From assembly GCA_903909375.1 (NCBI GenBank), contig CAIVVM010000038.1, positions 1-64,000 of the forward strand: a DNA stretch of 64,000 nucleotides. The letters are read 5' to 3'. A model generated the notes under the pieces. That model was not told the origin of the DNA. It made no database searches and saw only the letters and a program-made list of their open reading frames with translations. Shown here piece by piece: positions 44,438 through 52,826 of the stretch (the stretch's first letter is position 1; every line of letters starts with the position of its first letter). The DNA is from an uncultured Alphaproteobacteria bacterium. Its GTDB lineage: Bacteria > Pseudomonadota > Alphaproteobacteria > Caulobacterales > Caulobacteraceae. The translations under genes and the position numbers were made by a program.

Positions 44438-45892
44438 ATGAAGCGCAGGACATTTGTCGCACTCGGGGCGGCCGGGCTGACCATGGCCGTCTCGGGTGGG
44501 GCGCGGGCGCAGACCGCGCCCCGCGAGGACATCCAGACATTCTCTCGGGATCCGGTCAAGGTGGCGGCTTTGCGACTGGCCTTCGAAAAGCTCGGTGCGC
44601 GCTCCCCGGATCAACTGGTGGGCTGGTTCAACTACGCGGCCATCCACGGAGTGCCTTCCAACGACCCAATAGCCCCCACTCTGCCGGTCTCGATGCGAAC
44701 TTACTGGCGCCAGTGCCACCGCGACGAGGGGCAGTTCTTCATCTGGCATCGCGCCTATCTAGCGGCGCTGGAGCGGAACCTGCAGACCTTGTCGGGCATG
44801 ACGGGCCTGAGGCTACCCTACTGGGACTGGTACAAGGACCCGACCCTGCCGACGATCTTCCGCGGCGAGTTCCTGGATGCGGCGCGCACGCGTCGCAACC
44901 CCCTCTACGACCCCCGGCGAGACGCGGCCGTCCAAGCCGGCCAGCCGGTGTGGACGCCCGCCTCCTCCGGTGCCATCGATCAGCCAGGCTTTCGGGAATT
45001 CCAAGCCGACCTGGGCGGGAGTGAACACGGCGACATCCACGTAGGTGTCGGTGGATGGAACGAGCAGGGCGGGCTTCCCGACATGGGCCGCGTCCCCACC
45101 GCCGCGCGCGATCCCATTTTCTGGCTGCACCACTGCAACATCGATCGGCTGCTCACCGCCTGGATCTCGCGCGGCCGCGCGGCCCCCGACCAGAGCGCCG
45201 CCTTCGACGCGGCGGGCTACAAGTTCCCTCTCGAGGGGGGCGCGGACTTCACGCCTAAGGCGGCCGCCCTCGACATGAATTCCCGCACGCCGCTCGGACA
45301 GGCCTACGAGAGCCTGGACGCGCCCTTCGTGGCCCCGCCGCCACGGCCCGTGACCAGGCCTCCGGTCACGCGACGGGTCGGCGCCGGCGCGCGCAGCATG
45401 GGGCGCGGGGCGCTGGCCCTGAATCCACCGACCAGCGTGGCGGTGCCGGCGCAGGGTCTGAGCGTCGAAATCGCCCTTCCCGCGGCCGGAGACCGCCGCG
45501 TCCGTGACGCCTTGAACGCGCCCCTCGCGCGGGCGACGAGCGTGGTCGTGGTGCTGGACAATGTGACCCTTGAACAGTCGCCGAAGGGCCTGACGGGATA
45601 CGATGTCTTCCTGAACCTGCCGGGCGGCTCCACCGCTAACCCGGCGCCATACAAGATCGGAGCGATCAGCCTCTTTAATCTGACGATGGATCATGACCAC
45701 GAGGCACCGATGGCGGCGCCGGTCTACCGGTTCCAGGTGGTGCGGCAGGTCCGCGCGCGAGGCGGCCTCACCTCCAGCCTGATCGTCACCCTCGTTCCCC
45801 GCTATGGCCCGCGCGCGGACACCGCGGCGAACCCGCCCAGCATCCGGGTGGGCGATCTGCGCGTGGAAGTCTCCGCCAATCCGGTCGAGTAG
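44438..45892 (+). CDS. Tyrosinase family copper oxidase, Tat-exported
   Basis: 484 residues from ATG 44438. A twin-arginine signal peptide MKRRTFVALGAAGL ends near AQT. The type 3 copper ligands are visible: CuA in YAAIHGVPS, QCHRDEGQF and FIWHRAYL; CuB in EHGDIHVGVGG and DPIFWLHHCNIDRL. YWDWYKDP is the usual tyrosinase WDW motif. A C-terminal beta domain follows (residues 300-484). The enzyme oxidises phenols to quinones in the periplasm. It is odd cargo for a defence island; melanin-like quinone production or phenolic detoxification are possible roles. Confidence 0.9.
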   Translation: MKRRTFVALGAAGLTMAVSGGARAQTAPREDIQTFSRDPVKVAALRLAFEKLGARSPDQLVGWFNYAAIHGVPSNDPIAPTLPVSMRTYWRQCHRDEGQFFIWHRAYLAALERNLQTLSGMTGLRLPYWDWYKDPTLPTIFRGEFLDAARTRRNPLYDPRRDAAVQAGQPVWTPASSGAIDQPGFREFQADLGGSEHGDIHVGVGGWNEQGGLPDMGRVPTAARDPIFWLHHCNIDRLLTAWISRGRAAPDQSAAFDAAGYKFPLEGGADFTPKAAALDMNSRTPLGQAYESLDAPFVAPPPRPVTRPPVTRRVGAGARSMGRGALALNPPTSVAVPAQGLSVEIALPAAGDRRVRDALNAPLARATSVVVVLDNVTLEQSPKGLTGYDVFLNLPGGSTANPAPYKIGAISLFNLTMDHDHEAPMAAPVYRFQVVRQVRARGGLTSSLIVTLVPRYGPRADTAANPPSIRVGDLRVEVSANPVE

Positions 45893-45907
45893 TGCCGATG
45901 GCAGGCC

Positions 45908-46858
45908 CTACTGTTTCGGGCAGGGCTTCCCGTCGATGCAGTCGGCCACCCAGCGCTGATATTCGGAGAGCCGAGTGTAGACCCCGAACTTGTTCTTCTC
46001 GGCGCAGCCGTCGCCCCAGCTGACGATGCCGACCAGCACCCGTCGGTCGGCCGCCGCCATGGTCAGGGGACCGCCGCTGTCGCCCTCGCAGGAGTCGGTG
46101 CCGCCCTCGGCGAAGCCTGCACACAGCATGCCGGGTGTGATCCTATCGGGCGTGGCGGCATTGCCGTCGCCGTAGGCGACGTCGTCGTTGCACTGCTTGT
46201 TGGTGACGGACTTGACGCCCGCGGCCTTGAGGTCCCGGACCATCTCGCCCTTGCTGGTCTCGGTGGCGCCCCACCCTGAGACCCGCAGGTTCGCGGTGCC
46301 GGCAACCACCGTGGCCACCGGCGTGATCGTCCTCCCGTCCGTGACCGGCCGGGACAGGTGCAGCAGCGCCGCATCGTTGTGGAAGATCGGGTCGTCGATC
46401 GGACCGTAGACCCAGTCGGGACGGACGTAGATGGCGTCCACCTCGACCCGCCGCCCCTTGTCGATGTTGGTGTGTCCGACCACCACGTCGACTGCGTCGG
46501 CTTCGGTCCCGTTGTCCACGCAATGGGCTGCGGTCAGCACCCATTGCGGTGCGACGAGCGAGCCGCCGCAGAACGGGATGCGTTCCGGGTCGTCCGTCAG
46601 ACCCATGATCAGCGCGACCTGCCACGGGTCCGAGCCCACCGGGACCGTTCGTCCGCCGAACACCTTCGGCTGCAGGAGCGGCGGTCGCCCGTCGTCCACG
46701 GCGAGCGCGTTCTGCATGCGCAGCGAGATGTTGGCGCCATAGGCCTTGGCGCGGGCGGCCTTGGCCGGCTCCGCGGCGGCGGGCGGGATGGCCATGATCG
46801 TGGCGAGAGCCAGGGCGCAGGCCAGTCGGCCAGTTATCCGCATCGTTCGGGTCCTCAT
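45908..46858 (-). CDS. Trypsin-like serine protease (S1), secreted
   Basis: 316 residues. The signal peptide ends near PAAAEP, followed by a propeptide of about 35 residues and a mature start VFGG (67-69, where animal trypsins have IVGG). The catalytic triad is His 112 (LTAAHCVD), Asp 162 (FHNDAALLHL) and Ser 261 (GDSGGP). Asp 255, six residues earlier, predicts cleavage after Arg or Lys. The start overlaps the end of the caspase gene by 4 bp (ATGA), so the two are co-translated. It could activate or be activated by the caspase-like partner in the periplasm. Confidence 0.88.
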   Translation of the reverse strand: MRTRTMRITGRLACALALATIMAIPPAAAEPAKAARAKAYGANISLRMQNALAVDDGRPPLLQPKVFGGRTVPVGSDPWQVALIMGLTDDPERIPFCGGSLVAPQWVLTAAHCVDNGTEADAVDVVVGHTNIDKGRRVEVDAIYVRPDWVYGPIDDPIFHNDAALLHLSRPVTDGRTITPVATVVAGTANLRVSGWGATETSKGEMVRDLKAAGVKSVTNKQCNDDVAYGDGNAATPDRITPGMLCAGFAEGGTDSCEGDSGGPLTMAAADRRVLVGIVSWGDGCAEKNKFGVYTRLSEYQRWVADCIDGKPCPKQ

Positions 46859-48642
46859 CGGAAAACGGTGATCCTGGCGCTGTCCACCGCGAGATCCGGA
46901 CTGCCCACCAGGAGCTTGACTGCGTCGGCGGAGGCGCCGCGCGACATCAGCAGTCGCTTCAGCCGGACGCTGCGCGCATAGGCTTCCTGCTGGGCGAGGC
47001 CCGGCTGATCCTGATGCGCCGGCGCGACTTCCACCTGAACGATGGCCCGCGGGTCGGTGATCGGAGTGAGGCTGAGCGCGGCGAGCGTCGACAGCAGGGC
47101 CGCGTCGTCCGGCGCGGTCGAGAAGTCGACCAGAACCGGCGGCCCCGGCAGGGCGCTCGCCGTCTTCACCCCGTCGATGAAGCCGATCGTCCCGTCTGAC
47201 AGTTCGACTTTGGCTGTGTCGCCAATCTGCGAGAGCAGCCGGACTTCTCCGCCGACCGCGACGCCGGCGATCCGGTCGCTGAGGAACGGCACGCGGAAGG
47301 GCAGCAGACGACGGGTGCCGAAGACGTTGGCGGACCGTCCGACGACGACCACCCGGTCGGATTCGCCGGACGACGCGGCCGAAGGGGTTTCCACGCGCCC
47401 CCTGACGATCGGTCGCGCGGCCGCCAGCGCCGCCGCCGCGACGGCGGCGGTCGCGTTAGCGTTCGCGGTGGTCTCAGCGCTCAGGACCGCGAGCCGGGAA
47501 CGCGCGTTGGCGGCGTAGCCGCTGACGCGGTTGTGCCGAAGGTAGAACTGTAGATCGTTGATCGGCTGGCGGGCCGACAAGGTCTCCACCGCGTCCTGCC
47601 AGGTCACGGCCTCCTTCTCGAGGTAGTGGTCGTCGGCGCGCAGAGCGTAGTCGGGCGCGCCGTAGCTGCTCAGCCAGGGCTTCTGCTTCTGGCCGGTCCG
47701 ATGGTCGACCTCGCGCTGGACCGTGCTGAGGTCAGAATAGACGACACGTCCGGGTCCGCCGATGTGCTGCACCAGGTTGCGCGTGAAGATGCTCCCGAGG
47801 TCGGGGGTGTCGCCCCGGAAGAGGCTGTAGGCCGACTTCCCGGAGGCGGCGGCGTAGCTGACGATGAGCTGGCTCGAGTCGACGGGCGCGAGGCCGACGG
47901 GCCGCGGCGGCGCGGGCGGTGTCGGACTGGGCGGGCTTTCGGAGACGAGCGACACCGGGATCGTCGAGCCCAACCGCGCGGCCGGACGCGAGGCCACCTC
48001 GATGCTTTCGTCGATGGGATCGATGAAGGTGTCGAAGTCGGCCGCGTCGTCGACGAATGGATCGTTGCGGCAGGCGTCTAGGATGACGACGCCGAGTCCG
48101 GCCTGCGCCTTCTCCAGCCGTTCGAGGATATGGGAGAGCGGCACGAACACGAAGTCCGCGGGGTTCTCGGCGTCCGGCGGCCTGCCGTCCGAGGGCACCA
48201 GGTAGTTGGCGCTGCCGCGCTCGACCCCGTGGCCGCTGAAGTAGACCATCACCACGTCGCCGGGCGAGACCTGCGCGGTGAACGCCTTGAAGGCGTCGAG
48301 AAAGCCCTGGCGGGTAAGATTCTCTTCCTCGGGCTTGAGCTCCCAGACCCTGAAGCCGAGATCCGCGAGCGTGCGGCGCATCAGGCGACGATCATTCGCC
48401 GGCGTGCTCAGCGGCGCGGCCCTGGCGTAGGACCCGATGCCCACGACGAAGGCCCATCTCGGGGGCTCCACCCGCGCCCGCGCCCACTCCGGAAGACGCG
48501 ACAGGTCCACGGAAGCCGCCTGAACGGTCGCGGGCATCGAGGCCAGCAGCAGGGAGGCACCCGCGATCGCCATTGCCCTGCGCGCCAGGCGATGTCGTGA
48601 TCCTCCGATGGCCGAACGAACGCTCTCATGAGATGCTGTCAT
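46855..48642 (-). CDS. Secreted caspase-like (C14) protease with C-terminal OmpA-like part
   Basis: 595 residues from ATG 48642. A signal peptide (ASLLLASMPATVQA) ends near residue 42. The caspase p20-like domain follows, with the dyad VYFSGHGVERGSANY (His 138) and VVILDACRNDPF (Cys 191). A proline-rich linker, a region with Ala-rich helices, an SH3-like stretch (VGGEVRLLSQIGDTAKVELSDG) and an OmpA-like end (VRLKRLLMSRGASADAVKLLVG) complete it. The product should act in the periplasm, perhaps anchored to peptidoglycan. It is co-translated with the trypsin. Confidence 0.85.
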   Translation of the reverse strand: MTASHESVRSAIGGSRHRLARRAMAIAGASLLLASMPATVQAASVDLSRLPEWARARVEPPRWAFVVGIGSYARAAPLSTPANDRRLMRRTLADLGFRVWELKPEEENLTRQGFLDAFKAFTAQVSPGDVVMVYFSGHGVERGSANYLVPSDGRPPDAENPADFVFVPLSHILERLEKAQAGLGVVILDACRNDPFVDDAADFDTFIDPIDESIEVASRPAARLGSTIPVSLVSESPPSPTPPAPPRPVGLAPVDSSQLIVSYAAASGKSAYSLFRGDTPDLGSIFTRNLVQHIGGPGRVVYSDLSTVQREVDHRTGQKQKPWLSSYGAPDYALRADDHYLEKEAVTWQDAVETLSARQPINDLQFYLRHNRVSGYAANARSRLAVLSAETTANANATAAVAAAALAAARPIVRGRVETPSAASSGESDRVVVVGRSANVFGTRRLLPFRVPFLSDRIAGVAVGGEVRLLSQIGDTAKVELSDGTIGFIDGVKTASALPGPPVLVDFSTAPDDAALLSTLAALSLTPITDPRAIVQVEVAPAHQDQPGLAQQEAYARSVRLKRLLMSRGASADAVKLLVGSPDLAVDSARITVFR

Positions 48643-48873
48643 GCCGCATGCCCCGCCCGCAGCGCATACGGATTGCAACCTTCCGTACCTCACCCTGAGA
48701 CTTGCACGCGACTGCCGGCGGATCAACCCGCTGACCCCCGATCTTCCACAGCTTCGGGTGCGCAGACGCCTGCGGATGGATCGGCATGGGGTTGATCGAG
48801 TATCGACCAACTATTGCGGGTTGCGCTTCGGCCAACGCTGATGTTCCCTGTGCGCGGGAAGCAGGGGGTGCTC

Positions 48874-50505
48874 ATGAAATCCAGGATTCTGGCGCTTGCG
48901 AGCGCGACGTCGGCTGCCGCCTTGCTGTCCGCGTGCAGCACGACATCGGTTGTCACCTCGACCAAGGTCGAGGCCGAAGCGTCGGCCGAAAAACTGGGCA
49001 AGCGGACCGTCTATCTCAACTACTTCCTCCCGCAGTCGGTACTCACCGTCAGCCTCAAGAAGGCCGGCGGGGGCGGGGACGACAAGAAGGACACGCCGCC
49101 CACCGTGACCAACACCAATACAATCACGATCCAGAACGGCAAGCCGATGGAGAAGCCGAGGGAGCCGAAGCCGGAGGCAGCCGCGGCCGCCGAGCCGGAT
49201 CCCAAGAAGACGGCCTGCGATATGCTGCGTGAGGGTTACAAGAAGGAACGCGAGGCGCAGATTCAGTTTGTGGCCAACTGGCCGAACCGGATCGCCGAAC
49301 TCCAGGCCGTTGCCAGCGGGCGTCTGGTCACCGCGGCAGAGCAGGAAGCCGCTCTGAAGGCCTACAATGCGCTGGTGGCCGACGTCGCGACGGCGAACGC
49401 CCGCGTCGACAAGGCTGCGCTGCTTGCCCAGGGTCTCAACGACGCCTGTCCCGTGAAGGTGGCCATCGAGGTGACGCTGTCCGTTGAGCCCGACACTAAC
49501 GAACCCTATGCCCTCCTGGTGGAGGACGACGACGCCTCGGCGGACACGGTCAGCGCGAAGGTCGACGCCAAGGGACTGCTCACCTCGGTGTCTACAACAG
49601 CTGACGAGCGCACGGGCACGATCGTCACCGCGAGCCTCAAGTCCGTCGGGACCGTCCTCGGAGCCTTCAGCCCCGGCGACCTCAAGGCGATCGGCGACGC
49701 CAAGGTCCTGGGCGTCAGCGGCCTTACCCGGGACGGCGGTCGAGCCGGCGGACCGGATCCCGCTTTCCCCCAGAAATTCAGGGCCCAGGTGGCCGAGCTG
49801 GCTGGAAAGGCTCCCATGATGATCCCGGAGCTAGGCCCTAAGCTGCCGGACTACGATCTGCGCTACCGCGTGAGCGAACTGCTTCCAAAGGACGCCACGA
49901 CCGGCGGAATCCGCTTCGCCCAAACCGGCTACGGGATGCATCTGACATGCAGCGCCATGCCCGGCGATCAGGCTCCCGACGAGCCCGAACAGAAGGGCGC
50001 CAAGCGTCTCAAGGCGAAGCAGGGCGTGCTGGTGTCCCTCCCGCGCGCTTGCGACATCGTCGTCGGCAAGGTCACCCAGGGTAGCGATGCGCCGAAGAGC
50101 CTGGCGAACTACACCGAGCAGCGGCGGACGTTCGCCTCGGTGGTCGACAGCCGCTACCCGCTCCGCGCGCCGCTGCTGCGCACGCAGCTCATCACTCGCA
50201 AGCATGGCTACGAGTTCGTCGATGGGCGGATCACCTCGGTGATCTACGAGAAGCCCAGCTCCACCGAAGCTGCCGTCGCCCTCCCCGGCGCGGCCGTGGG
50301 CGCACTCTTCTCGGGCGTGGTCAGCGGGATCCAGGGCCCGCAGTCCGTGACGAAGGCCCAGGCCGAACGGCTGGACGCCCAGGCGGCCGCCTACACGGCC
50401 GAGGCGGCCCTCATCGAGGCTCGCACCAAGGCCCAGGACGCTGCCGACAAGGCCGAGAAGGCCAAGGCGGAGGCGGCCAGCGAGGCCGCCACCACCGAAG
50501 AGTAG
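48874..50505 (+). CDS. Unknown lipoprotein, divergent from the caspase/trypsin pair
   Basis: 543 residues from ATG 48874. A lipobox (AALLSAC) near residue 22 predicts lipid attachment. The body has an Ala/Glu/Lys-rich region, a predicted beta-rich middle (VAIEVTLSVEPDTNEPYALLVEDDD) and a C-terminal coiled coil (LDAQAAAYTAEAALIEARTKAQ). No known family is recognised. It shares an intergenic region of 231 bp with the caspase gene, suggesting a three-gene envelope system. It may be the sensor or substrate of the proteases, which is inference. Confidence 0.7.
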   Translation: MKSRILALASATSAAALLSACSTTSVVTSTKVEAEASAEKLGKRTVYLNYFLPQSVLTVSLKKAGGGGDDKKDTPPTVTNTNTITIQNGKPMEKPREPKPEAAAAAEPDPKKTACDMLREGYKKEREAQIQFVANWPNRIAELQAVASGRLVTAAEQEAALKAYNALVADVATANARVDKAALLAQGLNDACPVKVAIEVTLSVEPDTNEPYALLVEDDDASADTVSAKVDAKGLLTSVSTTADERTGTIVTASLKSVGTVLGAFSPGDLKAIGDAKVLGVSGLTRDGGRAGGPDPAFPQKFRAQVAELAGKAPMMIPELGPKLPDYDLRYRVSELLPKDATTGGIRFAQTGYGMHLTCSAMPGDQAPDEPEQKGAKRLKAKQGVLVSLPRACDIVVGKVTQGSDAPKSLANYTEQRRTFASVVDSRYPLRAPLLRTQLITRKHGYEFVDGRITSVIYEKPSSTEAAVALPGAAVGALFSGVVSGIQGPQSVTKAQAERLDAQAAAYTAEAALIEARTKAQDAADKAEKAKAEAASEAATTEE

Positions 50506-50506
50506 C

Positions 50507-50671
50507 GTGGTCGCCCGGGGACTCCGCCGCTTGATCCAGCAGGCCCGGATCGCGCTCGGCCAGCTCGACGAGCTCCGCACCCAGGTCGCTGAGATGAGGA
50601 AGCTCTTGCGGCATTTCTCCGACGTCCGCAACGATTCAGAAGCCGGCCAGCTTGTATGGTGGTTTGTATAG
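50507..50671 (+). CDS. Possible small coiled-coil protein ending in the att arm
   Basis: A 54-codon frame with a GTG start one base after the lipoprotein stop. The first 37 residues are helical and coiled-coil-like (RRLIQQARIALGQLDELRT). The last residues and the stop (LVWWFV-stop) are encoded by the direct repeats of att-like site 6. A similar frame at site 4 would end PLVWHFV-stop. It may be a real translationally coupled gene, or an accidental frame whose 3' end was replaced by recombination. Confidence 0.35.
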   Translation: MVARGLRRLIQQARIALGQLDELRTQVAEMRKLLRHFSDVRNDSEAGQLVWWFV

Positions 50672-50734
50672 GTCCCCGTCAGCGTCTGAATTGCTAAGCG
50701 TTATCAGGGCTCCACGTCGGACACCATATCCGCC
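50652..50734 (+). repeat. Composite att-like site 6
   Basis: TTGTATGG (50652) and TTGTATAGG (50664), core GTCGGA-CACCATA-TCCGCC at 50716-50734, 52 bp from the second arm. The right half plus flank reads TCCGCCA, like a tRNA 3' end. It separates the protease/lipoprotein module from the NucS-like module. From 50735 to 50985 I see no gene. Confidence 0.7.
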
Positions 50735-50985
50735 ATGTGTTCATCTGGACGGCTATGTCGCAGCCGACGCCAGCCTGATTCCGAGCCGCTCCGCCGCGCC
50801 GCGAACTGTGCATTCCTGCACATGTCTGGTCATGTCAGCTTGGGAGAGGAACCTATGCGCGTCTGCAAATCCTGCATAGAAACTCGCAAAGTCTATACAC
50901 ATGGATGCCTCTCCGACCCTCTTGGAGGGTGCGTGAACTGGCGGCGAACGTTGAGGAACAGCTAGCTCGTCTGCGCGGGCGGCGC

Positions 50986-52194
50986 TCATGGGGCTTCTAA
51001 AGCGAGCCGCTTCAGAAACGGCCGAAAGACATTCACGTAGGCGTTCAATGTATCGCGCATCCACGCCCTTGCGTCGTCGTCGCTGGCAAAGGCTTGCTGT
51101 GGACGAACGATTCCAAAGTACGACTGGCCGTCCGAATTGGGACGCACCTCCGAACCCACTGGGAGGTCTGCGAGGATTTGCTCCCTGAAGTCATGCAGCA
51201 GCGGCGTAAGCGTCTTCAGGCTTGCGCTTCCGCCTTCAATCAGGGTGACGCCGTATTCCTTTTTGGCGGCGCTGCTGTAGGCGAGCAACCAGACGTTTGG
51301 CCAGGGTAGGGGCACCCGCAGATTGTTGCGCCAGAACAGCCGGGGATGATCCTGGTCAGGATCGTCGAAGGTCATATTGACCACCGGCGCCCACCAAGCT
51401 GTATGAGCGGCCTTGTCGCCTTCACTCACCTTTGTCGCCACTGTTTCCGTCCGGATCGGCGCCGAAAGTTCCTCTTCCGCGTCGCCGGCGACGGGTTCGC
51501 CCTTCGGATCCCTCAGGACGACGACCGTCCGCTCAATGTTTGTCGTCCGGGCGACGATGCGAGGCTGAACCGCGATGGCGCCATCTGGAAGGCCGTACAG
51601 CGCCACCTCGACAAGGCCCAAGGCGAAGCCGCTGGCCGCATTCCGGTTGATGAGTTCTGCCAAGGCGCCAACGTCTTCACGAATGCCGTCACCGGCGATG
51701 ATCAGCATGAACCGCCCATGCCGGAGCGCAGCTGCAGTGGCGTCAATGAACACGTGCTCGACCAGGCCCGGGTTGCTACGCTTTGCCAGCTCGAAAGGGG
51801 CATTTCCTTGCATCCCAGTCGCCATCGCGACCTGGCGCTGGAGGTCCGAGTACGACCATCGCCGGATTGCTCGAGCGTAGTCGAGGATTTGAGCGACCAC
51901 CTCACGGCGGGCCTCGGGGTTCTTCCAAAGCTTGCACTCCAGGAAGGTCAGTCGCCCGTGCCCGTTGATGTAGAGGTTGTCGACCCTCCCAGCCTCTGTC
52001 CGGAGCTCTCTGCAGAGCGGGGTCAGCGGGCCGAATGACGGATCGAGGTCACGGATCGGGAGGAGCTCCGGATAGGCAAAGAGCGTTTCCTGCAGCCGAG
52101 CCTCGTCCCAACCTTCCTTCTGTCCCAGAAGCATTCGCTCGCCACGAGCCGGAGGCTCACCCTCCCGCTCGAAAAGAAAGAACTCACCGAACAT
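50986..52194 (-). CDS. NucS/DUF91-like nuclease-fold protein
   Basis: 402 residues from ATG 52194 (MFGEFFLFEREGEPP); the frame opens at 52278. The first 115 residues follow the RecB-like/NucS pattern: GRVDNLYINGHGRLTFLECKLW with Asp 72 and Glu 86-Cys-Lys 88, then VVAQILDYARAI with Gln 102 of the QxxxY motif. The remaining part is unrecognised. Such proteins bind or cut DNA and are frequent in defence islands. The gene is alone on its strand and divergent from the small gene at 52264. Confidence 0.7.
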   Translation of the reverse strand: MFGEFFLFEREGEPPARGERMLLGQKEGWDEARLQETLFAYPELLPIRDLDPSFGPLTPLCRELRTEAGRVDNLYINGHGRLTFLECKLWKNPEARREVVAQILDYARAIRRWSYSDLQRQVAMATGMQGNAPFELAKRSNPGLVEHVFIDATAAALRHGRFMLIIAGDGIREDVGALAELINRNAASGFALGLVEVALYGLPDGAIAVQPRIVARTTNIERTVVVLRDPKGEPVAGDAEEELSAPIRTETVATKVSEGDKAAHTAWWAPVVNMTFDDPDQDHPRLFWRNNLRVPLPWPNVWLLAYSSAAKKEYGVTLIEGGSASLKTLTPLLHDFREQILADLPVGSEVRPNSDGQSYFGIVRPQQAFASDDDARAWMRDTLNAYVNVFRPFLKRLALEAP

Positions 52195-52263
52195 CCTAGC
52201 CCCCGGGACCTGCTGCTTCGCCGGGACATTGCCCCGGTTCCAGTGCCATGGCGTTATGGCAGC

Positions 52264-52572
52264 ATGGACATTGTACAACTGTCATGTTTCGTAGCGAGCC
52301 AGCAGTGGCATTTCGCCAAGACGATGCCCCAATGGCCCCACTGGTACTGCCTGAAGAAGGAGGCCCAGGACGAGGGCGTGTTCGAAGCCTTTGTCCGGCA
52401 CATCCAATCAGAAGGCTACGAGGCCGAGTTCAGGCCGGAGAATCGCGAGGCCTGGGCGCGACGGCATTACCTGGATCTTGGCGAATTTCACTACTGGACG
52501 ATGAATCCGGATGTCCCCTCGACCTCGCTCATCAACCGCGCCCGTCACCCCAACGTGGCGGTGCGCACATAG
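52264..52572 (+). CDS. Small conserved hypothetical protein
   Basis: 102 residues from ATG 52264 (MDIVQLSCFVASQQWHFAK); ATG 52243 is an alternative. The segment WHFAKTMPQWPHWYCLKKEA and the later FHYWTMNPDVPSTSLINRA are strongly conserved-looking, and I have seen such small proteins in mobile regions of many bacteria, but no function is known to me. No signal peptide. It is divergent from the NucS-like gene with 69 bp between starts. From 52573 to 52826 there is no gene that I can support. Confidence 0.6.
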   Translation: MDIVQLSCFVASQQWHFAKTMPQWPHWYCLKKEAQDEGVFEAFVRHIQSEGYEAEFRPENREAWARRHYLDLGEFHYWTMNPDVPSTSLINRARHPNVAVRT

Positions 52573-52826
52573 GAAGGTCGAATTTAGTCGGCATCTCAGC
52601 ATCGGCGGCACAATTCGGATCGTACTGCGCAGCGCATGTTAGCGACCTCGACCCCTCTATGGGTTTGGCCAACCGCGAATTCGCAATGTCACACTTGGCA
52701 TATCCGAGGAAATGTAAACCCGAGTGTCGGCGACACGCTTCTGTCCGCTGAGACCCGACTAGGCTCCGATAAGCGAATCCTATAGTCCGCCGCGCCTCTG
52801 GCTGGCCTTGAGCGGACCGAACCCTA

